A DNA stretch of 64,000 nt from Duncaniella freteri (GCF_004766125.1 NZ_SJSA01000002.1:124001-188000), one strand, 5' to 3'; positions 10,519 to 18,813 are shown, numbered from the stretch's first letter. Numbers and translations are program-made. Notes: generated by a model from the letters alone, not told the origin.

Positions 10519-10831
10519 ATGAATGATATAGAAAGATGTCATGATTATGCAGCTTTGACAAAGGTGTGGTTAGCGTCGGTCAGAGCAACTCACGACTTTT
10601 GGGGATGATATGATTGAAATGCTGTTCTCTCATCCTGACGTGATAGGTAAAGGGTACGGTTACAGGTTACTGAGATTTGCAGTAGAGCATAAGGGTGTAA
10701 GTAAAGTAGATGTCAACGAGCAGAACCAACGCGCACTTGGATTCTATCAAAAGCATGGATTTCGCGTAACAGGGCGTGATGCTTTTGACCGAGAGGGGAT
10801 GCCATATCCTATTCTACATCTTGAAAGGTGA
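10519..10831 (+). pseudogene. GNAT acetyltransferase remnant with internal deletion (YjaB-like)
   Basis: Two pieces of one GNAT N-acetyltransferase lie in different frames. The first, from ATG 10519 to the stop at 10606-10608, reads ...VWLASVRATHDFWG and matches the N-terminal substrate-binding part of YjaB-type proteins. The second, from about 10607 in another frame, reads IEMLFSHPD..GKGYGYRLL..VDVNEQNQRALGFYQKHGF and ends PYPILHLER, which is the acetyl-CoA-binding half. By comparison with YjaB-type proteins of about 147 residues, about 45 codons joining the two are missing, and the junction is also out of frame. The product cannot be a working acetyltransferase. Family recognition is from memory of motifs; the frame break is seen directly. 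Confidence 0.8.
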
Positions 10832-10858
10832 TTGATGGCTGTGGATGTGTTAAAATAA

Positions 10859-11251
10859 ATGGCGTATGATACCAATGAACATACTTCATATCTTCAACGT
10901 TTCAGCAGACGAAGTAGACATAGCAACTGGACAGAACTTAACAAAGATCGGTGCAGGAGGCTGGAGTCTTTGGGGCTTATGACAGATAGCGGTCGGGAGG
11001 TGTGTCCTGATTTTTCTGCAGAGTTTGTAGTGGATTCCGATATAGTCGCGGCGTTTGAGTCAAATCCTGTTGCAAGGGCTATTTTTTCAACTTTCCATCC
11101 TTTGTATCGAAGAGTAAGAATCGATACCATACAGAGAAATAAGGCTAATCAGGAAATTTTCTATAGCCGGTTGGAAAAATTGATTGATGCCAGTGAAAGA
11201 GGGGAGATGTTTGGTGACTGGAATGATAATGGACGGCTTCTGGATTATTAG
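10859..11251 (+). pseudogene. YdeI/OmpD-associated family protein, N-terminally truncated
   Basis: The 130-residue frame matches only the C-terminal two thirds of YdeI-family proteins: YLQRFSRRSRHSNWTELNK near the start, then a helical C-terminal region (NPVARAIFSTFHPLYRRVRI, IQRNK). The usual N-terminal part with the CFGWIDG-type core is absent, and stop codons precede the ATG (TAA at 10856). Full-length members are about 190 residues. It could still be translated as a fragment, but with the broken acetyltransferase 27 bases upstream it is best read as a decaying gene. The stop codon overlaps that of the convergent gene. Confidence 0.6.
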
Positions 11252-11970
11252 AGGGTGTTCAGTCCTGCTTTTTTTGCTTGTGAATACTGGTGTTCGCGTG
11301 GGATATGATACAGTTTGCCGTCTTTGATAAGGTGCGAGCCTGTCTGATGAAATGTAAATGGGACCTTGCTGTCGGCACATTGCTGTTGCAGTTCTTTGAC
11401 CCATTCAAAATCGAGAGCCCTGGCATATTTCCCTGATTCTCCCCCTGCCGATACCTCTTCGACAAGCCTTGGGTTGAGGTACTTTCGCAGGTCAATTCTT
11501 CCTATCATCGGTGCCACAATGATAAGGCGGTGCTTGATGGGCATATCCAGGAATATAGGGAGACGAAGGTCCGCTCGCTGCTGAGTTTCGGCAGTGCATC
11601 CGACGGCTACATTATCGTATCCGTCACCCCAGTCATCTGGGAGGCATTTGTTCAACCTGTCGATTCTTTTGGTGAAAAATACGAATGAGCAATCGCTTCT
11701 CTGTCGAATGATATTCCATATGTCATCGCGCCATCCGTCAGCCTCTTCGATCAGCATATCGGATGTGAAACACAGCCCGAATGTCGTACCTGATGGGTAT
11801 TTCCAATTCTTTTTGCGGTCAAGCTTGAGAGGCAGAAGGAATGAAGATGTCTTTCTGACAAGATCGGATGGTGTAGTTGTGCCGAATGCGGCATCCTCAC
11901 GGTATACGTAACAATGCCTGCATCCTTCGCTTATCTTGTGGCAGCCGTGCCACGGATTCCACATATGCAT
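11248..11970 (-). CDS. DUF5131 family protein (phage Gp37/Gp68-like, Cys-cluster protein)
   Basis: Cytoplasmic protein of 240 residues with an N-terminal cysteine cluster Cys10-x6-Cys17-x2-Cys20 in WNPWHGCHKISEGCRHCYV, as in DUF5131 proteins, which are often compared to radical-SAM enzymes. Other family marks are FTSDMLIEEADGWRDDIW, FFTKR and SAGGESGKYAR. The family occurs in phages and mobile regions as well as chromosomes, and its reaction is not known to me. A -7 box TAATTTTG sits at 11990-11997 on this strand, giving a leader of about 13 bases and supporting this start. It stands alone, convergent with a truncated gene. Confidence 0.78.
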   Translation of the reverse strand: MHMWNPWHGCHKISEGCRHCYVYREDAAFGTTTPSDLVRKTSSFLLPLKLDRKKNWKYPSGTTFGLCFTSDMLIEEADGWRDDIWNIIRQRSDCSFVFFTKRIDRLNKCLPDDWGDGYDNVAVGCTAETQQRADLRLPIFLDMPIKHRLIIVAPMIGRIDLRKYLNPRLVEEVSAGGESGKYARALDFEWVKELQQQCADSKVPFTFHQTGSHLIKDGKLYHIPREHQYSQAKKAGLNTL

Positions 11971-11989
11971 AAATTAGGAATATATACCG

Positions 11990-11997
11990 CAAAATTA
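11990..11997 (-). promoter_or_regulatory. -7 promoter box for the DUF5131 gene
   Basis: TAATTTTG on the minus strand matches TAnnTTTG, 20 bases before the ATG at 11970. I see no clear -33 TTTG. Confidence 0.5.
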
Positions 11998-12088
11998 GCA
12001 TAAAATAAATAAACAGGAAAACTTACGATGTTGTCATTTTGTTGTGTTTAATGTATCTTAAAATGATAGGTGAAAATATTAAAACAAA

Positions 12089-12616
12089 ATGAAAAGAGTA
12101 CTTATAGTAATCGGGCATCCCTATTGGAGCCGGTCAGTAGCCAACAAAGGCATCGTGGAATCACTTGGCGGTCTTGACCGTAATATTGTATTCAGCAATA
12201 TTAAGGAACTTTATCCTGAGGGGGATATAGATGTCGATGCAGAACAGAAAAAGCTTCTTGACGCTGATGTTGTGGTGTTCCAGTTCCCTATCATGTGGTT
12301 CGGAGCCCCATCTCTTATGCATAAATACATGGAAGAGGTGTTCACTTATGGTTTTGCCTATGGCAAAGGTGGCGATAATCTGAAAGGTAAACAGTTTATT
12401 GTATCCTTTACAGCCGGAGCCCCTGAGGATGCTTACAGTGCTACCGGGGCAGAGGGTTATACAATGGATGAGTTTATGCCACCTATTTCAGCATTGGCAC
12501 ATTATTGCAGTATGCATTGGGCTGGATATGTGGGTTCATATGGAATGATGAATCCTTCCCCTGAGCGATGTTCCGCTCATGCCAGTCGGCTGCTTGATAA
12601 AATAGACAGTATATAA
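12089..12616 (+). CDS. NAD(P)H dehydrogenase (quinone), flavodoxin-like fold
   Basis: FMN- or FAD-binding oxidoreductase of 175 residues in the KefF/MdaB-type flavodoxin_2 family. It begins with the beta strand and phosphate-binding loop (KRVLIVIGHPYWSRSVANKG), followed by the central VVVFQFPIMWFGAPSLMHKYMEEVF, which is the family's flavin/dimer region, and then GKQFIVSFTAGAP. Likely role: two-electron reduction of quinones or modulation of redox stress in the cytoplasm. No kef potassium channel gene is nearby, so an ancillary KefF role is not supported. Single-gene unit. Confidence 0.85.
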   Translation: MKRVLIVIGHPYWSRSVANKGIVESLGGLDRNIVFSNIKELYPEGDIDVDAEQKKLLDADVVVFQFPIMWFGAPSLMHKYMEEVFTYGFAYGKGGDNLKGKQFIVSFTAGAPEDAYSATGAEGYTMDEFMPPISALAHYCSMHWAGYVGSYGMMNPSPERCSAHASRLLDKIDSI

Positions 12617-12692
12617 ATTGCAGTCAGTTATAATATGCATACAACACATTAGGGATTTTCACGTTATCTAATTATATCTCACGTTTCATCCC

Positions 12693-14141
12693 ATGATTTA
12701 TCCCCTGCTTTTACGAGTCACTCTTGAGGGTGCTATAAGTGCAGTGAGCGGAGTGCTCACCGATTATGTTATGGTCACGGTGCTTCTTGTCATCGCCATA
12801 TATTTTACTTTTGCCACTCGTGGGGTGCAGTTCAGGATGATAGGGGAGATGTGTCGTCTTCTCATAAGGTCGGGAAAGCGTGACAATGACACTCGTAAGA
12901 CTGATGAGCCGCATCATGGTACCATCAGTTCATTTCAGGCTTTTGCCTTATCCATAGCTTCGCGCGTGGGCACCGGAAATATGGCTGGAGTAGCCATAGC
13001 CATTGCTTTGGGTGGTCCTGGCGCGGTGTTTTGGATGTGGGTCATTGCCTTGGTGGGAGCATCAAGTGCATTTGTTGAATCGACTCTTGCCCAGCTCTTT
13101 AAGGTCAAGGGGGATAAATCGTTTATGGGAGGACCTGCTTATTATATACAGAAAGGTCTCCATTGCCGTTGGTGGGCAGTGACATTTGCCATTCTCATTA
13201 CGCTGACATTCGGGTTTGCATTCAATTCCGTTCAGTCCAATACCATTTCATCGGCATTTCATTCCTGTTTCGGATTCTCTGTGGAATGGATGGCTGTGAT
13301 TCTCACTGCCATGACTCTTGTAATCATATGGGGAGGGGTCCAAAGAGTGTCACGTTTCAGTGAAATTGTAGTCCCTGTTATGGCTGTGGCTTATCTGGTT
13401 TTGGCTGGAGTGATAATATGCATGAATATCCAGCGTATACCTGAGATATTTGCCATGATATTCAGTAATGCTTTTGGTTTTGATTCTGCTTTAGGTGGCA
13501 CTGTAGGTTCTGCAATGGTGATGGGAGTCAAGCGTGGATTGTTCAGTAATGAGGCAGGCGAGGGGTCTACTCCCAATGCCGCTGCCACTGCATCTGTGAC
13601 ACATCCTGTCAAACAGGGATTGATCCAGACTCTCGGTGTGTACACTGACACGTTGCTTGTATGTACTGCAACGGCTTTTATAATACTATGCAGCGGTGTG
13701 TCTGTTGATGGTCACGATGGCATTGTCCTTACACAGCGGGCTATTGATGCCGAGCTTGGTGGCGGACATCAGTATGGCTCAATATTTGTGTGCGTGGCTA
13801 TATTTTTCTTTGCCTTCACAAGCATAATAGCCAACTATTACTATGGTGAAACCAATATCCGGTTTATACTTAACAATGAAAGGGTTATCAGTGTGTACCG
13901 TCTGGCAGTCGGTGCTATTGTATATTTCGGATCAATAACATCGCTTGATATAGTATGGGGCTTTGCCGATATAACTATGGCTCTCATGACGCTTTGTAAT
14001 CTTGCTGCCATAGTTGCGCTTGGAAAGTATGCCTTGATGTTGCTTGCCGATTACCGTTCGCAGCTTATGAAGGGGATTGATCCTGTGTACAGTTCGGACA
14101 CCATGCCGTCAATAGCGGATGAAACGGAGTGCTGGAGATGA
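12693..14141 (+). CDS. alanine/glycine:cation symporter (AGCS family)
   Basis: Sodium-coupled importer of alanine or glycine in the inner membrane, 482 residues with about ten membrane segments. Family marks include SIASRVGTGNMAGVAIAIALGG in the N-terminal third, GGPAYYIQKGL, and GVKRGLFSNEAGEGSTPNAAA in the middle, with the conserved TDTLLVCTATAFIIL helix after it. Length agrees with AlsT/DagA proteins. It lies 76 bases after the flavodoxin-like gene with no visible terminator between them. A 7-bp inverted repeat (14159-14165 with 14173-14179) follows but lacks a T-run. Confidence 0.92.
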   Translation: MIYPLLLRVTLEGAISAVSGVLTDYVMVTVLLVIAIYFTFATRGVQFRMIGEMCRLLIRSGKRDNDTRKTDEPHHGTISSFQAFALSIASRVGTGNMAGVAIAIALGGPGAVFWMWVIALVGASSAFVESTLAQLFKVKGDKSFMGGPAYYIQKGLHCRWWAVTFAILITLTFGFAFNSVQSNTISSAFHSCFGFSVEWMAVILTAMTLVIIWGGVQRVSRFSEIVVPVMAVAYLVLAGVIICMNIQRIPEIFAMIFSNAFGFDSALGGTVGSAMVMGVKRGLFSNEAGEGSTPNAAATASVTHPVKQGLIQTLGVYTDTLLVCTATAFIILCSGVSVDGHDGIVLTQRAIDAELGGGHQYGSIFVCVAIFFFAFTSIIANYYYGETNIRFILNNERVISVYRLAVGAIVYFGSITSLDIVWGFADITMALMTLCNLAAIVALGKYALMLLADYRSQLMKGIDPVYSSDTMPSIADETECWR

Positions 14142-14215
14142 TAAAATTTATTTTATTCCTGCAATAAGGTTAATTGCAGTCACGTTATAGAATCATAATT
14201 TATCATCTTTTGCCT

Positions 14216-14371
14216 ATGGATAAAACTTCTAACCAATCACATCCTTTACATAATATTGAGTCGGCGGAGCCTTCACCATCGGAATTCATCCTTGAAAGTA
14301 TACGCCAGTTTGCCCGCGTGTACACATCGTTCCCACAGACGTCTCAGTTTGGTGGATTTGTGCTTAACTGA
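14216..14371 (+). CDS. small protein of 51 residues, unrecognised
   Basis: Short frame starting at ATG 14216 and ending 14 bases before rmuC. It is polar at the start (DKTSNQSHPLHNIESAEPS) and then has a predicted helix, FILESIRQFARVY, and a glycine-phenylalanine tail ending FVLN. No signal peptide or membrane segment. The composition looks protein-like, and I have an impression of similar IRQFAR..FxxN small proteins in Bacteroidales, but I cannot name a family. The ATG at 14174 gives a longer version whose added residues look random. It may simply be the leader of the rmuC transcript. Confidence 0.4.
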   Translation: MDKTSNQSHPLHNIESAEPSPSEFILESIRQFARVYTSFPQTSQFGGFVLN

Positions 14372-14385
14372 TTCATTTGTAGGTA

Positions 14386-15783
14386 ATGTCGTATATAATT
14401 ACGCTTGCTGTGGCACTTATAGCTGTTGCAGCAATATGCCTGGTAGTGTCAATCAGGCGGTCACTTGACTCAGCGAATGCTGAGAACGTAGCTTTGAAGG
14501 TTGAATCAGAAAAATCCAAGCTTGATGTGGAGAGGGCTGTGAACTCCTCGGCAGTAGAGCTTGCCACAGTGCGTCAGGAACTTGAATCGGCCTATAAACG
14601 GCTTGACGTGTCCGAGTCGACAGCAGGTCAAAGGATATCTGAGCTAACCTCGGAACTTCGAGTGCTACAGGAATCGCTTGCTAAAGCACGTGAAGAGAAT
14701 GCCAGGCTTAACACTTCTTTGTCGCATATCGAGGCTGAACGAGAGAGTCATGAGAAGCAGCTTGAACTGAGGTTCAGAAATCTTGCAAATGATATACTCA
14801 GGCAGAATTCCTCGGACTTCAAGGCACAGAATGAACAGAGGCTTGAGGAGATATTGTCCCCATTGCGGAACAATCTTGATGAGTTCCGCAAGACGGTGAC
14901 AGAGACATATAATAATGAGGCGCGAGAACGATTTTCGCTCACAGAGCGCATACGTGAGCTTGTAGATCTCAACAACACCATTTCGCGTGAGGCTCGTGAA
15001 CTCACATTGGCTCTGCGCGGCAATAATCAGGTGCAAGGTGATTGGGGAGAGATGGTGCTTGAGTCGATACTGGAGCGCAGCGGACTTCAGGAGGGTGAGG
15101 AATACTTCCTTCAGATGACGAGTGAGCCTAACGGATGTGCGATAAGGAATGAGGAGGGTGTTAAACTACGTCCTGACGTTGTGGTTAAATACCCTGATGG
15201 TCGCTGTGTGATAATTGACTCAAAAGTGTCTCTGACAGCATTTGTCGAATATATAAATGCCGAGGATGACAGAGTCAAGGGAGATGCATCTGTGCGTCAT
15301 GTCAAGTCTGTGCGAAGCCATGTCGATGAGCTTGCACGCAAGAGCTATCAGAATTATATCGGAGAGGCAAAGCTCGATTTTGTGATGATGTTTATCCCTA
15401 ATGAGCCTGCTTATATTGCAGCAATGCGTCTTGATTCCAATTTATGGCAGGAGGCGTACGACCGAAAGGTCCTTATTGTGTCCCCGACACATCTTGTGTC
15501 GGGACTGCGGCTTATAGAGCAGTTGTGGAGCCGTGACAAGGTCACAAAAAATGCCATAAAGATAGCTGAAGATGCCGGAAAGATGTACGACAAGTTTGCA
15601 GACTTTACTAAGGATATGGATAGGATCGCTTCGGGAATTGCTTCGGCATCCAAGGCTCATGCTGAAGCTATGAACAAACTTTCGACAGGCACCGGGAATC
15701 TTGTTAAGCGAGCCCAGGATCTTAAGGCTCTTGGTATAAAATCATCCAAGCAGCTTGCTGCGTCCGTGCAGAAAGAAGATTAA
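14386..15783 (+). CDS. rmuC: DNA recombination protein RmuC
   Basis: RmuC limits recombination at inverted repeats and belongs to the PD-(D/E)XK nuclease-like group. The protein is 465 residues: one N-terminal membrane anchor (about 2-24), a long coiled coil (about 30-160, many Glu/Lys/Leu heptads), then the RmuC domain with QGDWGEMVLESILERSGL, LRPDVVVKYPDGRCVIIDSKVSL and DFVMMFIPNEPAY. Asp and Lys of IIDSK match the nuclease core. It ends at a two-way terminator shared with the convergent metal exporter gene. Confidence 0.93.
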   Translation: MSYIITLAVALIAVAAICLVVSIRRSLDSANAENVALKVESEKSKLDVERAVNSSAVELATVRQELESAYKRLDVSESTAGQRISELTSELRVLQESLAKAREENARLNTSLSHIEAERESHEKQLELRFRNLANDILRQNSSDFKAQNEQRLEEILSPLRNNLDEFRKTVTETYNNEARERFSLTERIRELVDLNNTISREARELTLALRGNNQVQGDWGEMVLESILERSGLQEGEEYFLQMTSEPNGCAIRNEEGVKLRPDVVVKYPDGRCVIIDSKVSLTAFVEYINAEDDRVKGDASVRHVKSVRSHVDELARKSYQNYIGEAKLDFVMMFIPNEPAYIAAMRLDSNLWQEAYDRKVLIVSPTHLVSGLRLIEQLWSRDKVTKNAIKIAEDAGKMYDKFADFTKDMDRIASGIASASKAHAEAMNKLSTGTGNLVKRAQDLKALGIKSSKQLAASVQKED

Positions 15784-15802
15784 TCCGTATTTTTAGGCAC
15801 AC

Positions 15803-15849
15803 AAAAAGGGACAACCGATATATTGAAAAATCCGGTTGTCCCAATTTTT
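15803..15849. terminator. bidirectional terminator between rmuC and the metal-export gene
   Basis: A perfect 10-bp stem (15808-15817 with 15833-15842, GGGACAACCG and complement) has an A-run before it and a T-run after it, so it can stop transcripts from both sides. Confidence 0.85.
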
Positions 15850-15860
15850 GTTTATACGAG

Positions 15861-17129
15861 TTATCTTATTGTGAAACCTGCGTTATATACGGCCTCTTTT
15901 ACGGCTTCAGGTGACACTTCCCCTTCCACTATGGCTGTGCCGGTGGATAGATCGGTAGTCACATTTTCAGCTCCGCTGAGAGCTGAGATTGCTTTGGTTA
16001 CAGTTGCCTGGCAGTGAGGGCAGGACATTCCCTCAATGATGTATTCTCTTCTCATTGTGTTTTTGTTGGGGTTATGTGTATGTGTATTGTTATGGCTGTG
16101 GGATTTTATTGCCGTGTATATAAGAAGCAATCCAAGAAGTATTGAACATACTGTTGGAAATAGTGGTGTTCCGCTGTGTCCGTCATGGCATGACATCAGG
16201 TGTGATGTCTGTGGGATAAACCAGCCGGAGGGAAGGAGATAGTCTATCATAAGGCCGAATCCAATTGCTGTAGCTACAACTGAGCCGACATATATGAGCG
16301 TGGCTCTGCGTCCCATTGTGCGAGACAGTACCATTACGGATGCAAAGTTGGCAGCCGGTCCCGCCATAAGCAAAACGAATGCGACACCTGGGCTCAGGCC
16401 TTTGAGCATTAGTGACATTGCGATAGGGATTGATCCGGTGGCGCATACGTACATGGGTACTGCCACAAGTATCATGACGCCCATTGCCAGGAGGGGATAT
16501 CGGTTAAGGCTTAAGAACAGTTGGTCAGGGACAAGTACGGTGATCAGGGCGGCTATGACCAGACCTATCACCAGCCATTTGCCCACGCTTGCCACCATAT
16601 CAACAAGTCCGTAACGTACAGCTTCGACAATTTTTCGTGGCAGGCTCAATCCTGCGTACTCATCTTTACGAGTTGATGCACAGCATGAGGCAGGCATTGT
16701 ATCGGGAATGGAGTCTTCATCTTGGGCAAGTTTGTTCACGGCCCCACCTCCGATCACTGATCCTATGAGGGCGGCTATCGGTCGCAGGATTGCAAACGGC
16801 AGACCAAGCAGAGAGTATGTCGCCGCTATGGAGTCAACGCCGGTCTGAGGTGTGGCTATAAGGAATGAAGTGGTGGCACCTTTTGAGGCCCCCTGTCTGC
16901 GCAACGCTACAGCAGTCGGGAGCACTCCACAGGAGCATAGCGGCAGTGGTATACCGAAAAGTGCAGCCTTTACTACCGGCATAATCCCGCTTCCTGCAAG
17001 ATGACGCGACATGGCAGCCGGTTTTATGAACACATGCAGGAATCCTGCGATGAGGAATCCGAGCAATATGTATGGTGACATCTCGTTTATGATGCCCCAG
17101 AGCGATTGGAAGAAATATTGTAATTGCAT
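15861..17129 (-). CDS. SO_0444-type Cu/Zn efflux permease fused to a C-terminal HMA domain
   Basis: Inner-membrane metal exporter of 422 residues. The permease part (about 1-340, DUF318/ArsP-like) has two groups of four or so helices, each with the family signatures: LPLCSCGVLPTAVAL (Cys65, Cys67) and TPQTGVDS. A histidine-rich linker (KSHSHNNTHTHN, about residues 342-353) leads to a heavy-metal-associated domain from about 359 with GMSCPHC (Cys370, Cys373) and a complete ferredoxin-like fold to the end. Copper or zinc is the likely substrate; the exact metal is inference. The fusion puts the metal receiver on the same chain as the permease. Its promoter overlaps a 13-bp inverted repeat. Confidence 0.88.
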   Translation of the reverse strand: MQLQYFFQSLWGIINEMSPYILLGFLIAGFLHVFIKPAAMSRHLAGSGIMPVVKAALFGIPLPLCSCGVLPTAVALRRQGASKGATTSFLIATPQTGVDSIAATYSLLGLPFAILRPIAALIGSVIGGGAVNKLAQDEDSIPDTMPASCCASTRKDEYAGLSLPRKIVEAVRYGLVDMVASVGKWLVIGLVIAALITVLVPDQLFLSLNRYPLLAMGVMILVAVPMYVCATGSIPIAMSLMLKGLSPGVAFVLLMAGPAANFASVMVLSRTMGRRATLIYVGSVVATAIGFGLMIDYLLPSGWFIPQTSHLMSCHDGHSGTPLFPTVCSILLGLLLIYTAIKSHSHNNTHTHNPNKNTMRREYIIEGMSCPHCQATVTKAISALSGAENVTTDLSTGTAIVEGEVSPEAVKEAVYNAGFTIR

Positions 17130-17133
17130 ATCT

Positions 17134-17171
17134 TAACTTTGCTGTGTTTGAGATTCTACACAGCAAAGTTA
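17134..17171 (-). promoter_or_regulatory. promoter with overlapping 13-bp inverted repeat upstream of the metal exporter
   Basis: The minus-strand -7 box TAACTTTG lies at 17164-17171. The 13 bases 17159-17171 are repeated inverted and without mismatch at 17134-17146, separated by 12 bases, so a second TAACTTTG faces the other way. The repeat covers the -7 box and the expected transcription start and stops five bases before the gene's ATG at 17129. It has no T-run. Reading: an operator for a dimeric (possibly metal-sensing) regulator, or a hairpin at the 5' end of the mRNA. Confidence 0.6.
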
Positions 17172-17185
17172 CTGAACATATTCCA

Positions 17186-18085
17186 TTATCGCGTTACACC
17201 ATTTCGGGTTTTGTTTATATTCTTGAGGAGATATATAGCCACCGATGTAAGCAATATGGAGCTCATAACTATTATTATTGAGTCTGATCCCCATGAGTTT
17301 ATATCGGTATCGTTTACTTCAGGGGATATATTGGACTGCCACATTGAATAGACCACAATGCTGTTGTTGATGGCATGCATTAATGCCGGGAGCAATATCG
17401 AGCCTGACCAATAAAGAAGATAGCCGAAAAACGCTCCAAGCAACAAGCGTGGAAAAAATCCGAAGAATTGGATATGGAATGCGCTGAACAGGAATGCAGT
17501 GAGCCATATTGCGGCATGGTAGTTTATGGACCCTGACGACAGGAGCCTTTGCATAGCTCCACGGAAGAAAATCTCTTCGCTGAATCCTGCGAGCACTCCT
17601 ACTATGAGAATGTTGATTATGAGATCTGCGACCGATGCCCCTCCGAGAAGAATTTCGACCTGAGCCCTTGCTGTCTCCTCACTCTTGCGCATCCATTCCT
17701 CTAAGGCCTCAAGCGACTGTGGAAGCGTGATGTTCTCGTTCCATTCCACAATCATGTTCATTGCCGGTATCGAACACATCAGGGCAACAAATGCAAGAAT
17801 GGTAATTGAGGCTGATGGTTTGCGGTCAATGCACAGCAGGCGTGCCGGCAGTGGTGACACTATTACTGCTGTTATGATTGCAGGAAGAATGAAGAGAGCT
17901 ACATCCTGGACTACTGTAGCAATCCGGACTAATTCTGTGGTGTGTCCTCCGCGGATTATCGAGGACATGGTCACAACAGTTATTATGAGTGACACAAATG
18001 TTATCAGGAGGAAATAAAATATCCTCATAAGATAACTGTAGCGCAGTGATGGGAGAGGATTCAAGGATGGTTCGTTTGATATCAT
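17186..18085 (-). CDS. CPBP family intramembrane glutamic endopeptidase
   Basis: Membrane protease of the CAAX-prenyl protease / bacteriocin-processing (Abi) superfamily, 299 residues with about eight hydrophobic segments. The active-site motifs are all present: Glu170-Glu171 and Arg175 in SEEIFFRGAMQR, His204 in FSAFHIQFF, and His237 with Asn240/Asn241 in LMHAINNS. Substrate unknown. In this group, roles range from peptide maturation to self-immunity, and no bacteriocin genes are visible here. It overlaps trmN6 by four bases and is translated from the same transcript. Confidence 0.88.
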   Translation of the reverse strand: MISNEPSLNPLPSLRYSYLMRIFYFLLITFVSLIITVVTMSSIIRGGHTTELVRIATVVQDVALFILPAIITAVIVSPLPARLLCIDRKPSASITILAFVALMCSIPAMNMIVEWNENITLPQSLEALEEWMRKSEETARAQVEILLGGASVADLIINILIVGVLAGFSEEIFFRGAMQRLLSSGSINYHAAIWLTAFLFSAFHIQFFGFFPRLLLGAFFGYLLYWSGSILLPALMHAINNSIVVYSMWQSNISPEVNDTDINSWGSDSIIIVMSSILLTSVAIYLLKNINKTRNGVTR

Positions 18086-18813
18086 TTGTCAAGGTAGAAT
18101 TGGCTGGTGAGCGAGGAGTATTGGCTGGTATATGATCCGTCGAGATTCCGGATGCATATATGTTCTGTATGGCAAGGAGAATGGACATCGCATTCGCGAG
18201 TCACCTCATATAGACGGCGGATGGGATTCTTGTCCTGACGAGGTGACACGTCTGCGATTCTTGTAGCAGCAAGTCGTGATAGAGACAGATGATATTGCAC
18301 ATCATCGTCCCGGTCCATAGGGGATATGAAAGAGAGTGTGTCGCCAGGTCGGGTCATGATTTCTGCTGCCCATTGTATCAATGTTTCCACTCCAAATCCG
18401 GTGCCGTGGCGGGCAAGTGAGCGGGCGGCATCGGGGGAATGAAGAGCCTCTGTGAAGAACGGCGGATTGGACACTATGCATATGGGATGTTCGATCTCCG
18501 GTATATGATTGCCGGGGGACCAGTTGAGCAGGTCGGTATTGATGATATCTATTCTTCCGGACCATGGGGATAGGGAGACATTGTGCATTGCATCAAGTGT
18601 CGCCGGTTCATCGATGTCGATGCCTGTCACATGTGTCTTAGGGTATCTTTGTGCCATCATCAGTGCTATCAGTCCTGACCCCGTTCCTGCGTCTATGATA
18701 CATCCGGCACCATCGGCATGAGCCCATGAGCCAAGAAGTACTCCGTCGGTGCCGATTTTCATTCCGCACCTTGAATCATCAACCGTAAATTGCTTGAATC
18801 TGAATATGCTCAT
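18082..18813 (-). CDS. trmN6: tRNA1(Val) (adenine(37)-N6)-methyltransferase
   Basis: SAM-dependent methyltransferase of 243 residues that methylates A37 next to the anticodon of tRNA-Val. The N-terminal FRFKQFTVDDSRCGMKIGTDGVLLGSW is characteristic of TrmN6/YfiC. The SAM-binding motif DAGTGSG is at 41-47, the acidic strand end is GIDIDE, and the N6-adenine motif NPPFF is at 116-120. The stop overlaps the CPBP protease start (4 bases). Assignment to TrmN6 is good, since close relatives with the same core (PrmC, RlmF) lack this N-terminus. Confidence 0.9.
   Translation of the reverse strand: MSIFRFKQFTVDDSRCGMKIGTDGVLLGSWAHADGAGCIIDAGTGSGLIALMMAQRYPKTHVTGIDIDEPATLDAMHNVSLSPWSGRIDIINTDLLNWSPGNHIPEIEHPICIVSNPPFFTEALHSPDAARSLARHGTGFGVETLIQWAAEIMTRPGDTLSFISPMDRDDDVQYHLSLSRLAATRIADVSPRQDKNPIRRLYEVTRECDVHSPCHTEHICIRNLDGSYTSQYSSLTSQFYLDK

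Noticed and set aside
17186..18085. Abortive-infection or bacteriocin system from the CPBP (Abi) protease
   Set aside because: It is coupled to trmN6, a tRNA-modification gene, and no peptide, transporter or defence partner is present.
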